The notes below the pieces were generated by a model that saw only the letters and a program-made list of their open reading frames with translations, was not told where the DNA came from and did not search any database. Positions 38,770-47,269 of a stretch of 64,000 nucleotides of DNA are shown here, piece after piece. The translations under genes and the position numbers were made by a program. The stretch comes from Pandoraea apista (GTDB lineage Bacteria > Pseudomonadota > Gammaproteobacteria > Burkholderiales > Burkholderiaceae): contig NZ_CP013481.2 in assembly GCF_001465595.2 (NCBI RefSeq), forward strand, positions 2,418,001-2,482,000, written 5' to 3'. Numbering within the stretch: the stretch's first letter is position 1; the number at the start of each line of letters is the position of its first letter.

Positions 38770-39783
38770 ATGAGCTTACCCGCCCGCCGCGTTAGCGTCG
38801 CACCGATGATGGATTGGACAGATTCGAACTGTCGTGTTTTCCATCGTCAGCTTTCGCGTCATACGTGGCTCTATACGGAGATGGTTACGACGGGGGCGCT
38901 GTTGCACGGCGACGTCGCGCGTCATCTCGACTTCGATTCGGTAGAGTATCCTGTTGCGTTGCAGCTAGGCGGCAGCGAACCGCAGGACCTGGCGCGTGCG
39001 GCGAAGCTCGGCGAGCAGTGGGGGTATGACGAGATCAACCTGAATTGTGGTTGCCCGTCGGAACGTGTGCAGCGCGGCGCGTTCGGCGCTTGCCTGATGG
39101 CCGAGCCTGAACTGGTGGCCGATTGTGTGAAAGCGATGCGTGATAGGGTGCAAGTGCCGGTCACGGTCAAACATCGCATTGGGATTGACGACGTCGAGTC
39201 GTTCTCGTTCGTCGAAGATTTCGTCGGCAAGATTGCCGAGGCCGGTTGCACCACATTCATCGTGCATGCGCGCAATGCGATTCTGAAAGGACTGAGTCCG
39301 AAAGAGAATCGCGAGATTCCGCCGCTCAAATACGACTACGCTTATCGCCTGAAGCAAGTCTTCCCGCAACTCGAGATTCTGATCAACGGCGGCGTCAAGA
39401 CGCTCGATGAAGTTGAGTTGCACTTGCAGCACGTCGACGGCGTGATGTTGGGCCGCGAGGCGTATCACAACCCTTACGTACTGGCCGAAGTCGATGCACG
39501 TTTCTATGGCGATACGTCGCCGGTGAAATCACGCGAGGAAGTGGAAGATGCGTTGATCGCGTACGCAGCGACGCAGGTGGAGCAGGGCAAGTATCTTGGC
39601 GCGATTACGCGCCATGCACTGGGCCTGTATCGCGGTGTGCCGGGGGCACGCGGATGGCGTCGTGTGCTGTCGGATCCGAAGCGGCTGAAGGCGGGTATCG
39701 GTGCCTTCGAAGAGGCGCGCGCGCAGTTGCGTGCAGGTGCATTTTCCGAGCGAGACGAGGCGGTGTCGTTCGCTGCTGTGTAA
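38770..39783 (+). CDS. dusA: tRNA-dihydrouridine synthase A
   Basis: DusA reduces U20/U20a in tRNA D-loops using FMN and NADPH. The 337-residue sequence begins RRVSVAPMMDWTDSNCRVFHRQLSRHT and includes the catalytic-Cys segment LNCGCPSERVQRGAFGACLM and the FMN-binding INGGVKTLDE, all DusA-type. GAGGAA precedes ATG 38770. tRNA-His follows 188 bp downstream on the same strand. Confidence 0.95.
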   Translation: MSLPARRVSVAPMMDWTDSNCRVFHRQLSRHTWLYTEMVTTGALLHGDVARHLDFDSVEYPVALQLGGSEPQDLARAAKLGEQWGYDEINLNCGCPSERVQRGAFGACLMAEPELVADCVKAMRDRVQVPVTVKHRIGIDDVESFSFVEDFVGKIAEAGCTTFIVHARNAILKGLSPKENREIPPLKYDYAYRLKQVFPQLEILINGGVKTLDEVELHLQHVDGVMLGREAYHNPYVLAEVDARFYGDTSPVKSREEVEDALIAYAATQVEQGKYLGAITRHALGLYRGVPGARGWRRVLSDPKRLKAGIGAFEEARAQLRAGAFSERDEAVSFAAV

Positions 39784-39898
39784 TGGCTTGCGGCAGCGAG
39801 CGAGCCTGGCCGGCGAGCGTTCGCCGCGCGAGATGGCGATGCGGCGCATCGATCGTGCACGAGAGTGAAGAAATATTTCGAAGAAGTGAAAAAAGTGC

Positions 39899-39928
39899 TT
39901 GGCAGCGCAATAAAAACGTCGCTATAAT
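39899..39928 (+). promoter_or_regulatory. Sigma-70 promoter of tRNA-His
   Basis: TTGGCA (39899-39904), an 18-bp spacer and a perfect TATAAT (39923-39928) lie 43 bp before the tRNA. Confidence 0.75.
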
Positions 39929-39971
39929 CTTGTTTCTGTTCAGCAAGCAAGTCAAGTTGCTGATCACGGCG

Positions 39972-40047
39972 GTGGCCGTAGCTCAGTTGGTAGAGTCCTG
40001 GATTGTGATTCCAGTCGTCGTGGGTTCGAGTCCCATCGGTCACCCCA
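39972..40047 (+). tRNA. tRNA-His (GTG)
   Basis: A 76-nt cloverleaf with anticodon GTG at 40005-40007 and encoded CCA. The base before it (G39971) can pair with C73, giving the extra G-1 typical of tRNA-His. Confidence 0.96.
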
Positions 40048-40267
40048 AAATTCCCCTTGTAGTTCGCAAGAAAGTCTCTCCCGGTCCGGGAAAAATTCAC
40101 CGAAATCATGTGTCGTGTTCTGTGCGGATCGCATCATTTTTGCGTCTGCTGCGTCTCGATCGGACGGTTTTCTGCTGCCCGGCGAATCGTCAAATTTTAT
40201 GCAGGTGGCGTTTTACCACTTCCCCCGCTTTGACTCGTTGATTCGCGTGCTGCTCCGTCTTTGATGT

Positions 40268-40573
40268 TCAGCTCTCGATCTCGGCGTGATGCCCCTGGGG
40301 GCTTTTGCAGCGTTCGGCGACTCCAGCGCTGGTCAGCGATTTGTCTGCGGTAATGACCCCATGCAACGCGTTGCTGGCTGCGTGCATTTTTGTTGTCAGA
40401 TGCGTGCGGTGTTCCCGCGTGGTGACGAACATTTTGATCACAATCGCCTGAATTCCTTCGCCGAGTTTCTGCAATCGTTCCTCCAACGTGATCGGCGCAT
40501 CCCCATTGGTGGCAATTTCAAGCAGATTCAGGCCGACTTTGACTTCCTCTTCGTATATGGGGTACCCCGGTAT
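40268..40573 (-). pseudogene. Possible decayed or atypical gene, no normal start
   Basis: The leftward frame stays open for about 100 codons with gene-like codon use and reads EEEVKVGLNLLEIATNGDAP near its N-terminal side and ends at TGA 40268. An in-frame TAA at 40574-40576 closes it upstream with no ATG or GTG in between; a TTG at 40486 is the only usual alternative start and would leave 72 residues. It may be a truncated remnant or a chance frame. No family recognised. Confidence 0.3.
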
Positions 40574-40644
40574 TTATGGTTAGGTACGGTTGGTCAAGAC
40601 TAAGGCCGACGGGGCGCCTGTGGCCGCAACCCGTGCCCCCATCG

Positions 40645-40836
40645 GGCCTTAGAGCCTTAGAGCCGTAAGGCCATAAAGTTTGATCTACATCTAATGCCGC
40701 GTTCGACACCCGCTACCAACGTAAGCGGGTGCGTCCATAATGAACTCGTCATGTTTTCATGACCCTGTCTTCCCGGGTGGTCATGGTGCCCCATGCGACC
40801 CGGTTTTGAGACCCACCCCTCAGGTGGGTCTTTTTT
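40645..40836 (+). ncRNA. Candidate structured small RNA ending in an intrinsic terminator
   Basis: Four hairpins follow each other on the plus strand: 40645-40672 (7-bp stem), 40707-40731 (8-bp), 40758-40785 (7-bp) and a terminator stem 40810-40817/40823-40830 followed by six T. No gene lies directly upstream for this terminator to serve. No confident promoter was seen, so the 5' end is unknown, and no known RNA family was recognised. Confidence 0.45.
40810..40836 (+). terminator. Intrinsic terminator with no upstream protein gene
   Basis: 8-bp perfect stem (40810-40817 with 40823-40830), 5-nt loop and six T. Confidence 0.85.
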
Positions 40837-40973
40837 CGTCTGCCGAGCGCGTCCGCCATCTGCCCGGCATAACGTCCGGCGTGACATCCGACGTCACCTA
40901 TTGAATTCGAACGTGCTACGATTTTTACGTGTGTAGGGCGTTTTTCGACTTTCAGAACACAGCGGAGGCGGCA

Positions 40974-41228
40974 ATGAGTTCCTTCCTGCACGGTGGCATC
41001 GGACTCGGCAACGACGGCGAGTTCGTGCGCTTTTACGTCAACGTCGACGGCAGCGTTTTCAACTGTCAGATCGGGCGGGCCGCACTCAATCGTCTCGCGA
41101 AAGCCGACGCCAGAGGAGAAGCGCTGTTCGATCAGTTCATGGACGCCGAAGACGAGATCGTCGACCTTGCGACCCGTGCGATTGCCAACGGCGCACGCAC
41201 TGAACCCATTGTCGTCGATGTTCCTTAA
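40974..41228 (+). CDS. Small conserved-looking protein, DUF1488-like
   Basis: An 84-residue acidic protein. The segment EFVRFYVNVDGSVFNCQIGRAALNRL resembles the DUF1488 pattern (beta-strand, VxCxI, then a helix), a family of small cytosolic proteins of unknown function; this is a by-eye likeness. GGAGG lies 7 bp before ATG 40974. No partner genes point to a role. Confidence 0.55.
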   Translation: MSSFLHGGIGLGNDGEFVRFYVNVDGSVFNCQIGRAALNRLAKADARGEALFDQFMDAEDEIVDLATRAIANGARTEPIVVDVP

Positions 41229-41330
41229 GTCGGTCCGAGGTGGCTGTCTCACCGGCCCCGTCCTTTCGCGCCGAACCCATGCAGCCTGTTCGCCGCGACG
41301 TTTCCTGCCTCTCGTCAACCGGAGTCTGTC

Positions 41331-41582
41331 ATGAGCTACGCATCGCATGAGCAGGTCTACGAATACCGCGCGGGTTATCAAATTCGCGTGCGCGCTTTTC
41401 AGAACGAGTACGCCGGACCATGGGACTATCTGGTGCAGGTCAGCAGGCACGGGACTCCGGAAGGACCGGAGGTGCGCTCTCCCGACGGGCATCGCGACAA
41501 CCGCATAGACGCCGAGATGGCCGGGCGTAAAGCGGGGGAGCGCATCGTCGACGAGTTGCTCGGCGAGGATACCTACGACTGA
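41331..41582 (+). CDS. Hypothetical small protein
   Basis: An 83-residue soluble protein, MSYASHEQVYEYRAGYQIRV at its N-terminus, rich in charged and aromatic residues, with no membrane segment or recognised motif. CCGGAG precedes the ATG. It lies 102 bp after the DUF1488-like gene and may be co-transcribed with it; its end faces the NUDIX/MBL gene. Confidence 0.6.
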   Translation: MSYASHEQVYEYRAGYQIRVRAFQNEYAGPWDYLVQVSRHGTPEGPEVRSPDGHRDNRIDAEMAGRKAGERIVDELLGEDTYD

Positions 41583-41655
41583 TGGATGGGAATGCCGCCT
41601 TGGTCAGGCGTCAATCGCTAGCGGCACTCCGTAAGCCCTCAGCGCCCAGCCTGTC

Positions 41656-43350
41656 TCAAATCCCGGTCGTGACACCCGTACGTGCCCATTGGCCGTCCGC
41701 CGAGACCGAGGCGAGACCATCCTCTGCCAGTTTCTCCAGATGGGCTTGCAACGAGCGACGAGCGACGGCATGGCGCGACGCCGGCACGTCTGCGTAGACC
41801 AACGGAATGAGCGCCTCAATCGTCGCCGGCCCCACCTGTGCAAGCGCATCGAGCGTGCGCGATTCTCGCGCAAGCCGGTGGGCAATGAGCCGCGCAATTC
41901 GCTGCGCCGGCTGATCCATCAGGAAGCCATGTCCCGGTGCAAGCCACTCGGGGGCGAGTGCAGCCAGCTTCCCGAGCGACGCGAGATACGTCGCCATGTG
42001 ACCGTCGGGCGGATTGATGACGACGGTCGATCCTTGCATGACATGGTCGCCGGTGAAGACCAGTTTCGTGTCATCCAATCCGTAGCAAAGATGATTGGCC
42101 GCGTGCCCCGGCGTATGAATTGCGCGTAGGACCCGGCCATCCGGCAACGTTACTTCATCGCCGTCCGCAAGCGTCACATCGGGCACAAAAGCTGTGTCCT
42201 GCCCTTCGTTGTGACGTGCGCGCATGCCATATGTCTTCGCTCCCGTCTTCTCTTTCAGCAGCCGCGCGCCGGGGGAGTGATCGCGATGCGTGTGGGTGAC
42301 GAAAATCTGCCGGATGGGGCCGGGGGCGGCGTGCAGGATGGCGTCGGTATGCGCCGGTTCATCGGGCCCCGGGTCGATCACGGCCCATGCATTTTCGGTG
42401 CCACCGCCCACGAGATACGTGTTCGTGCCGGGGCCGGTCATCATGCCGGGATTCGGTGCGGCGATGCGCAGCACGCCAGGCATCAACGTGACCATTCGTC
42501 CCGGCACAATCTCGTAGCTTCCTGAACCCTGTTCGTGTGGATCGGTCAAGCTCAGTTCGGCCCACGCCGGCTCGTCTGGCGTGACCGGCCAGCGGCCGCG
42601 CTTGCCATTGGCAATGCGCGGCTGAATGCGCGGCACGGCCTCAAGCGCTTGCGCAGCAGCTATCGCCCGCTGCGCCGTTCCCACGGCTTCCAGCCACTGC
42701 AACAGCTTGCGTGTGGGCGGTAACAGGCGAAGTTGATCGGCGTGCGCGAGCGCGTACTGAGGACGCATCCATCGATGGGCCGCCGTCTCGATTTCATCGA
42801 CCTCGACCTGTTGCCCCTCGGGCAGCATCGCCAGAAAGAAGCGCGTATCGAAGCGCTTGGGCAAACCCTGCGGCGTGACCCAATGACTCAGATAGTGCAG
42901 ACGTTGCGGCGTAAGGCGCACATGGAACGCGCGGCACAGTGCGGCGATATCGATCCGCCCGTCGTGCAACGCCTCGCGCTCGCCACGCATGGCGCCGAGG
43001 CGTCTGGCATCAACGCTGCGCTCTGCATCATCGCTTGCGAATAGCACTCCGGTTTCCTCGAAGCATTCCCGCATGGCGGCCACGTAGTAGTCGAGGCCGC
43101 CGGCAGGCAGTTGCAGCCGCTGACTGGCCGTCGCGTCGTCGAGGCCATCGCAGACGACGTGACCTTGCCGGTCGGCCGCATCGACCACGCCACCGGGGAA
43201 CACATAGGCGTCGGAACTGAAATCGGTCGCGCGTACGGCGCGTCGCAACAGCAGGACTTCCATGCCGCTGGCCCGCTCTCGCAGCATGACGAGGCTGGCG
43301 GCCATTCGGAGGCTGGGTGTCACCGGTGGAGCTTCGGAGCGATCGGGCAT
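41656..43350 (-). CDS. NUDIX hydrolase / metallo-beta-lactamase-fold fusion
   Basis: A 564-residue two-domain protein. Residues about 15-230 form a NUDIX-like domain (VFPGGVVDAADR, then AAMRECFEETGVL with the REx2EE core). Residues about 280-500 form an MBL domain of the LACTB2/glyoxalase II-like type with THTHRDHSPGARLLKE (zinc ligands), HTPGHAANHLCY and FTGDHVMQGS. A C-terminal winged-helix-like tail follows, as in LACTB2-type proteins. The substrate is unknown; a CoA-ester or nucleotide-linked pathway is conceivable for a NUDIX-MBL pair, but this is inference. Confidence 0.88.
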   Translation of the reverse strand: MPDRSEAPPVTPSLRMAASLVMLRERASGMEVLLLRRAVRATDFSSDAYVFPGGVVDAADRQGHVVCDGLDDATASQRLQLPAGGLDYYVAAMRECFEETGVLFASDDAERSVDARRLGAMRGEREALHDGRIDIAALCRAFHVRLTPQRLHYLSHWVTPQGLPKRFDTRFFLAMLPEGQQVEVDEIETAAHRWMRPQYALAHADQLRLLPPTRKLLQWLEAVGTAQRAIAAAQALEAVPRIQPRIANGKRGRWPVTPDEPAWAELSLTDPHEQGSGSYEIVPGRMVTLMPGVLRIAAPNPGMMTGPGTNTYLVGGGTENAWAVIDPGPDEPAHTDAILHAAPGPIRQIFVTHTHRDHSPGARLLKEKTGAKTYGMRARHNEGQDTAFVPDVTLADGDEVTLPDGRVLRAIHTPGHAANHLCYGLDDTKLVFTGDHVMQGSTVVINPPDGHMATYLASLGKLAALAPEWLAPGHGFLMDQPAQRIARLIAHRLARESRTLDALAQVGPATIEALIPLVYADVPASRHAVARRSLQAHLEKLAEDGLASVSADGQWARTGVTTGI

Positions 43351-43544
43351 GGGGCGTGCGGACGCAAGCCGCGATAAATCGGTAAGCGCTTAGTTTGCCA
43401 TTGGAATGCGTTGGCCGCAGGCGGGGCGACTCCCAATGGCCGCCGGGAGCCGGGTATGGGGGGAGACGTCAGGGCAGTGCGACCACGAGGCTCGCGTGCC
43501 CACGTGGCCCATACGGATCTCGTGGGGCGGGCGAGCGCAGCACC

Positions 43545-44561
43545 TTATTCCGCATCGTTCGCCGCATGCACAGACACCGTCATGCTGGGCTGCGCCGCGC
43601 CGTATTGCGGCGCCGACATGCGTGCGGCAACGTCCTGCAGCCATTGCATCGTCGCCTCGGGTTGCGTGACGGGCAGCATGTGGCCCCCATCCACGAGCGT
43701 TAGCTGCACGCGCTCGCTTGCGAGCGGCATGGTCTCGCCTTGCAAACGGTAATCGAGAATACGATCGCCGCGGCCGTACAGAATATCGACGGGAACCGAA
43801 AGCGAGGCGTAGCGCGCGGCCAGTCCGGGCATGTCGCGTTCGGCGGCGAGGATATCGACACTGCTAGCTTCGAAATTGCCCGGCCGGAAACCCAGCACGC
43901 CGCCGCCGCGAATGAGGAAGTCTTTCGGGGCGTCTTCGGGACCGAAGACATGGGTGAGTGTCGTGCGGCCGGTCATCATGCCGACGGGCACCGCGAGCGT
44001 GAGTCCGACCCAGCGGCGCCACCGCGCGCTGCGAATGGCCAACGCGCGAAACGCCGCGGGGACTTCGGACACCGGCTGCGTGAGCGGCGCAATCAGGGCG
44101 AGCGCCCCGACGCGCTGCGGGTGATCGAGTGCCAGCGCCAACGATACCGCACCGCCCAGCGAGTGCCCCACGACTAGCGGACGTTCCAGCGCAAGTGTGT
44201 CGATCAACCGGGCGATGGCGCTCGCCTGCGCGGCAATCGCGCCATCGCGATGCGGGGCGCGGGTCGAGTAGCCGGACCCGGGGCGGTCGACGAGCACGAC
44301 ACGATGCGTGCGCGCCAGCGCTGCCAGCGGCAGATAGGCGAAGTTGCGCAACTGACCGCAAAGGCCGTGAATGAACACGACAGCCGGACCTTGGCCGAAA
44401 TCGACGTAGTGCAGGCGTTCGCCGTCGATATCGAGATATTGGCCGTCGGGCGGCACAGCCGCTTCGGCGCGACGTGCAACGCGACGCGTGAATCGCATCA
44501 GCACGAACACAACGGCGGCAAACGCAATGACGAGGCAACCGAGCAAATAAGCAATGAGCAT
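43545..44561 (-). CDS. Alpha/beta hydrolase with N-terminal membrane anchor
   Basis: A 338-residue protein opening with a single hydrophobic segment (residues about 2-21), then a basic loop, then the hydrolase fold. HIHGLCGQL-type oxyanion text appears as VFIHGLCGQLRN, the nucleophile elbow as VVGHSLGGA, and the catalytic His in VDGGHMLPVTQP. An esterase activity fits its place 103 bp behind a Baeyer-Villiger monooxygenase, where it could cleave the ester product. I chose the ATG at 44561; another start at 44585 adds eight residues. Confidence 0.88.
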   Translation of the reverse strand: MLIAYLLGCLVIAFAAVVFVLMRFTRRVARRAEAAVPPDGQYLDIDGERLHYVDFGQGPAVVFIHGLCGQLRNFAYLPLAALARTHRVVLVDRPGSGYSTRAPHRDGAIAAQASAIARLIDTLALERPLVVGHSLGGAVSLALALDHPQRVGALALIAPLTQPVSEVPAAFRALAIRSARWRRWVGLTLAVPVGMMTGRTTLTHVFGPEDAPKDFLIRGGGVLGFRPGNFEASSVDILAAERDMPGLAARYASLSVPVDILYGRGDRILDYRLQGETMPLASERVQLTLVDGGHMLPVTQPEATMQWLQDVAARMSAPQYGAAQPSMTVSVHAANDAE

Positions 44562-44664
44562 GATGTCGTGTCGATCAGCAGGCAATGTCAGTCAGTCCGC
44601 ATCGTAACAACGCGGGGCGCGAGTTGGGCTTCGGGATGACATGTCGCATGTCGTCGCGTGCGGG

Positions 44665-46245
44665 CTAACGCGTCGCAGATACCACAGCACCCGGCGTGTT
44701 CGACGCATGCGGGGAGGTATCCGTTCCCGGCACGGTCGATCGCGTGGCACGACGCTCGAAATGCATGGCGCCATCGTCGACGCGGCCCCAGCGCATCAGT
44801 CGCAAATCGCGTAAATAGCTCTGATAGAACACCCACGGCTTGCGTCCGCCTTGCTTGGGCAGCGCCCCGGCGGCGCGTTGAATGTAGCCCGACGTCAGAT
44901 CGATGGCGGGCATCTCGCCATGCTCGCCGTCACGCAGACGCGGCACGCAGGTGTCTGCCCCCTGCGCATTCATATGATTGATGAGACGGCAGACGTATTG
45001 CGCGATCAACTCGGCTTTGAGCGTCCACGACGCATTGGTGTAGCCGAACACCGACGCGAGATTGGGCACGTCGCTGTACATCATGCCTTTGTAAGAGACC
45101 GAATCGGAGAGCACCACGGGCTTGCCGTCGACCAGCAGACGCGCCCCGCCCATCAACTGTACGCGCAGGCCGGTCGCGGTCACAACGATGTCGGCATCCA
45201 GTGTCTTGCCGCTCTTGAGGGCGAGGCCATTCGCTGTGAAGGACGCAATCTCGTCGGTGACGATGGCTGCCCGTCCGCCGCGCAACGCCTTGAAGATGTC
45301 ACCGCCCGGGGCGAGGCAAAGCCGTTGATCCCACGGGTTGTAGCGCGGTGTGAGGTCGCGCTCGACGTCCACATGTCCTTGCGCCTGCCGTGCTGCGCGA
45401 CGAATCAGCACGCGCCGAATCGCGTTCGGCCAACGCCGCGACGCAGTGTAAAAGCCGAGTGCGATGAGCACATTCTTCGCACGCACGATTCGGTGTGCCA
45501 TGCCCGCAGGAAGCCATGCGCGCAATCGTTCGGCCACGCCGTCGCGCCCCGGCATCGACAGAATGTAGCTCGGCGAGCGTTGCAGCATGGTGACGTGAGC
45601 CGCCGTCGTCGCCATGCTCGGCAGCAATGTCACTGCTGTGGCGCCGCTGCCGATGATGACCACACGTTTGTCGCGATAGTCGAGATCCTGGGGCCAATGC
45701 TGCGGATGGACGACGGTGCCGGCGAAGGCGTCCATGTTTGGCCACGTCGGTGCATGTCCCGCATCGTAGGCGTAGTAGCCGCTGCACATGAAGAGGAAGC
45801 GGCAGGTGAGCGATTGCGTGTCTCGACGGCCATCGGCGTGCGTGCGCTCGATGTCCAGCGTCCAGCGCGCGATGCTCGAATCCCACCGCGCTTCGCTGAC
45901 TTTGTGGCCATACCGGATGAGACCGTCGAGCCCCTCGGCGTGCGCCGTGTCCCTGAGGTAGTCGAGAATCTTGCCGCCGTCGGCAATCGCCTGATCGCTG
46001 GCCCACGGCCGGAAACTGAAGCCGAGCGTGAACATGTCGGAGTCGGAGCGCACGCCGGGATAGCGGAAGAGATCCCATGTGCCGCCGAGCGATTGGCGCG
46101 CTTCCAGCAGAGCGAACCGTGTCCCCGGGCAACGCTCGCGCAGGTAATGGGCGGCGGCAATGCCGGAGAGTCCGGCGCCGACGATGATGACGTCGAGATC
46201 GGTGGCGGCACTGGCGATCCCGGTGGCTGTCGTGGTGGCCGTCAT
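44665..46245 (-). CDS. Flavin-containing Baeyer-Villiger type monooxygenase
   Basis: A 526-residue flavoprotein. The FAD Rossmann motif is VIIVGAGLSGIAAAHYL, the NADPH motif is VVIIGSGATAVTLLPSM, and between them lies FAGTVVHPQHWP, an exact match to the BVMO fingerprint FxGxxxHxxxW. Such enzymes insert oxygen next to a ketone to form an ester or lactone. The N-terminal MTATTTATG leader is poorly conserved and the ATG at 46245 has only a weak ribosome site. It sits 23 bp after the SDR stop and 103 bp before the hydrolase, making an apparent three-step cassette. Confidence 0.93.
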   Translation of the reverse strand: MTATTTATGIASAATDLDVIIVGAGLSGIAAAHYLRERCPGTRFALLEARQSLGGTWDLFRYPGVRSDSDMFTLGFSFRPWASDQAIADGGKILDYLRDTAHAEGLDGLIRYGHKVSEARWDSSIARWTLDIERTHADGRRDTQSLTCRFLFMCSGYYAYDAGHAPTWPNMDAFAGTVVHPQHWPQDLDYRDKRVVIIGSGATAVTLLPSMATTAAHVTMLQRSPSYILSMPGRDGVAERLRAWLPAGMAHRIVRAKNVLIALGFYTASRRWPNAIRRVLIRRAARQAQGHVDVERDLTPRYNPWDQRLCLAPGGDIFKALRGGRAAIVTDEIASFTANGLALKSGKTLDADIVVTATGLRVQLMGGARLLVDGKPVVLSDSVSYKGMMYSDVPNLASVFGYTNASWTLKAELIAQYVCRLINHMNAQGADTCVPRLRDGEHGEMPAIDLTSGYIQRAAGALPKQGGRKPWVFYQSYLRDLRLMRWGRVDDGAMHFERRATRSTVPGTDTSPHASNTPGAVVSATR

Positions 46246-46268
46246 GGCGGGGGGGCTCCGTCGGTCGG

Positions 46269-47165
46269 TTATTTGGTCGCCGCGGCGCGAGCCGCGGCAT
46301 CGCGCGCATTCGATGAAGGCTTGCGGGCCATGGCAGTGCGACGGTAGAGCCAGATCACCATTGCCTGATAGCGCGCGCCGAGCAGGCGGGCCAGCTTGTC
46401 GACACGGCGGGCATCCGACCCGACGAGTACCCGTCTCGCGTTGCGCTCGACACCCGCGAGAATCTGCCGTGCGGCGGCGTCTGCGCTCGTCACGTCGATG
46501 AGCTTGTGGGCGCGCCGCCGATGCGTTTGAGCGTCCATGCCGGTGAGCGTGACGATGCTGTCGTCGATACGCGAAGTCTGCACGATGTTGGTCGCCACGC
46601 CGCCCGGATGCACGCAGGTGCACGAGACGGGCGCGTGCGCCAGATCGAGTTCCATCCGTAGCGCTTCGGTGAAGCCGCGTACGGCAAATTTGCTTGCGTT
46701 ATAGGCCGACTGGGTCGGCATGGCGATGATGCCGAACAGGCTCGACGTATTGACGATATGACCTTCTCCGGACGCGCTCAGGTAGGGGAGAAACGCCTGC
46801 GTGCCGTGCACGACGCCCCAGAAGTTGATGTCCATCAGCCACTTGATGTCCTCCTCGCGCATGGTCGCGACCGGCACCGACAGCGAGACCCCGGCATTGT
46901 TGAAGACGAGATTCACCTTGCCATGGGCGGCGGCCGTCTCGCGCGCCCAGGCGAAAACCGCGTCGCGATCGGCGACGTCGAGTCGCTGCACGGTTACGCG
47001 AACCCCCAATGCACGGCAGGCGGTAGCGGTGTTCGCTACGCTGCTTTCGTCGATGTCGGATAACGCGAGATGCGCCCCGCGGCGAGCCAGTTCGAGCGCC
47101 AGCGAGCGGCCCATGCCCGATCCTGCTCCGGTGATGGCGGCCACCTTGTCCGTGAACGTCTTCAT
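46269..47165 (-). CDS. Short-chain dehydrogenase/reductase
   Basis: A 298-residue classical SDR. The NAD(P) motif AAITGAGSGMGRSLA, NNAG in VFNNAGVSLS, and the catalytic Ser and YNASK (NTSSLF and SAYNASKFAV) are all present. A basic C-terminal extension of about 50 residues (ARYQAMVIWLYRR onward) may touch the membrane. As the first gene of the leftward SDR-BVMO-hydrolase unit it could oxidise an alcohol to the ketone used by the BVMO. Its start lies 61 bp from the candidate -10 of the divergent regulator. Confidence 0.93.
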   Translation of the reverse strand: MKTFTDKVAAITGAGSGMGRSLALELARRGAHLALSDIDESSVANTATACRALGVRVTVQRLDVADRDAVFAWARETAAAHGKVNLVFNNAGVSLSVPVATMREEDIKWLMDINFWGVVHGTQAFLPYLSASGEGHIVNTSSLFGIIAMPTQSAYNASKFAVRGFTEALRMELDLAHAPVSCTCVHPGGVATNIVQTSRIDDSIVTLTGMDAQTHRRRAHKLIDVTSADAAARQILAGVERNARRVLVGSDARRVDKLARLLGARYQAMVIWLYRRTAMARKPSSNARDAAARAAATK

Positions 47166-47223
47166 TGCGCTGTCTCCGATTGGGCGGCGTCGACGCCCAC
47201 TGGATGGCGAAGATCGCGCGGCC

Positions 47224-47248
47224 TATAATTTGGTGATGGGTGTCACCA
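47224..47248. promoter_or_regulatory. -10 element and palindromic operator between SDR and TetR genes
   Basis: TATAAT at 47224-47229 is followed at once by a perfect inverted repeat TGGTGA-N6-TCACCA (47231-47248). It covers the likely start site of the TetR gene and lies in the divergent promoter region, so it is a good candidate operator for the TetR protein. Confidence 0.65.
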
Positions 47249-47269
47249 CTTTAGTTTTCCGTCCGGGTG

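Larger units (their letters stand above)
40048..40973. other. Gene-poor region downstream of tRNA-His
   Basis: About 925 bp without an intact, convincing gene. It contains a leftward reading frame lacking a normal start (40268-40573), and a chain of inverted repeats ending in a terminator (40645-40836). No copy of the tRNA 3' end was found that would mark an integration site. Confidence 0.55.

Noticed and set aside
40286..40603. Rightward open frame of 105 codons in the gene-poor region
   Set aside because: Weak start context and Cys/Phe-rich unlike neighbouring proteins; it is the complement of the more gene-like leftward frame.
40048..40973. Integrated element or att site at tRNA-His
   Set aside because: No direct repeat of the tRNA 3' end, no integrase and no mobility gene were found; only a decayed frame is present.
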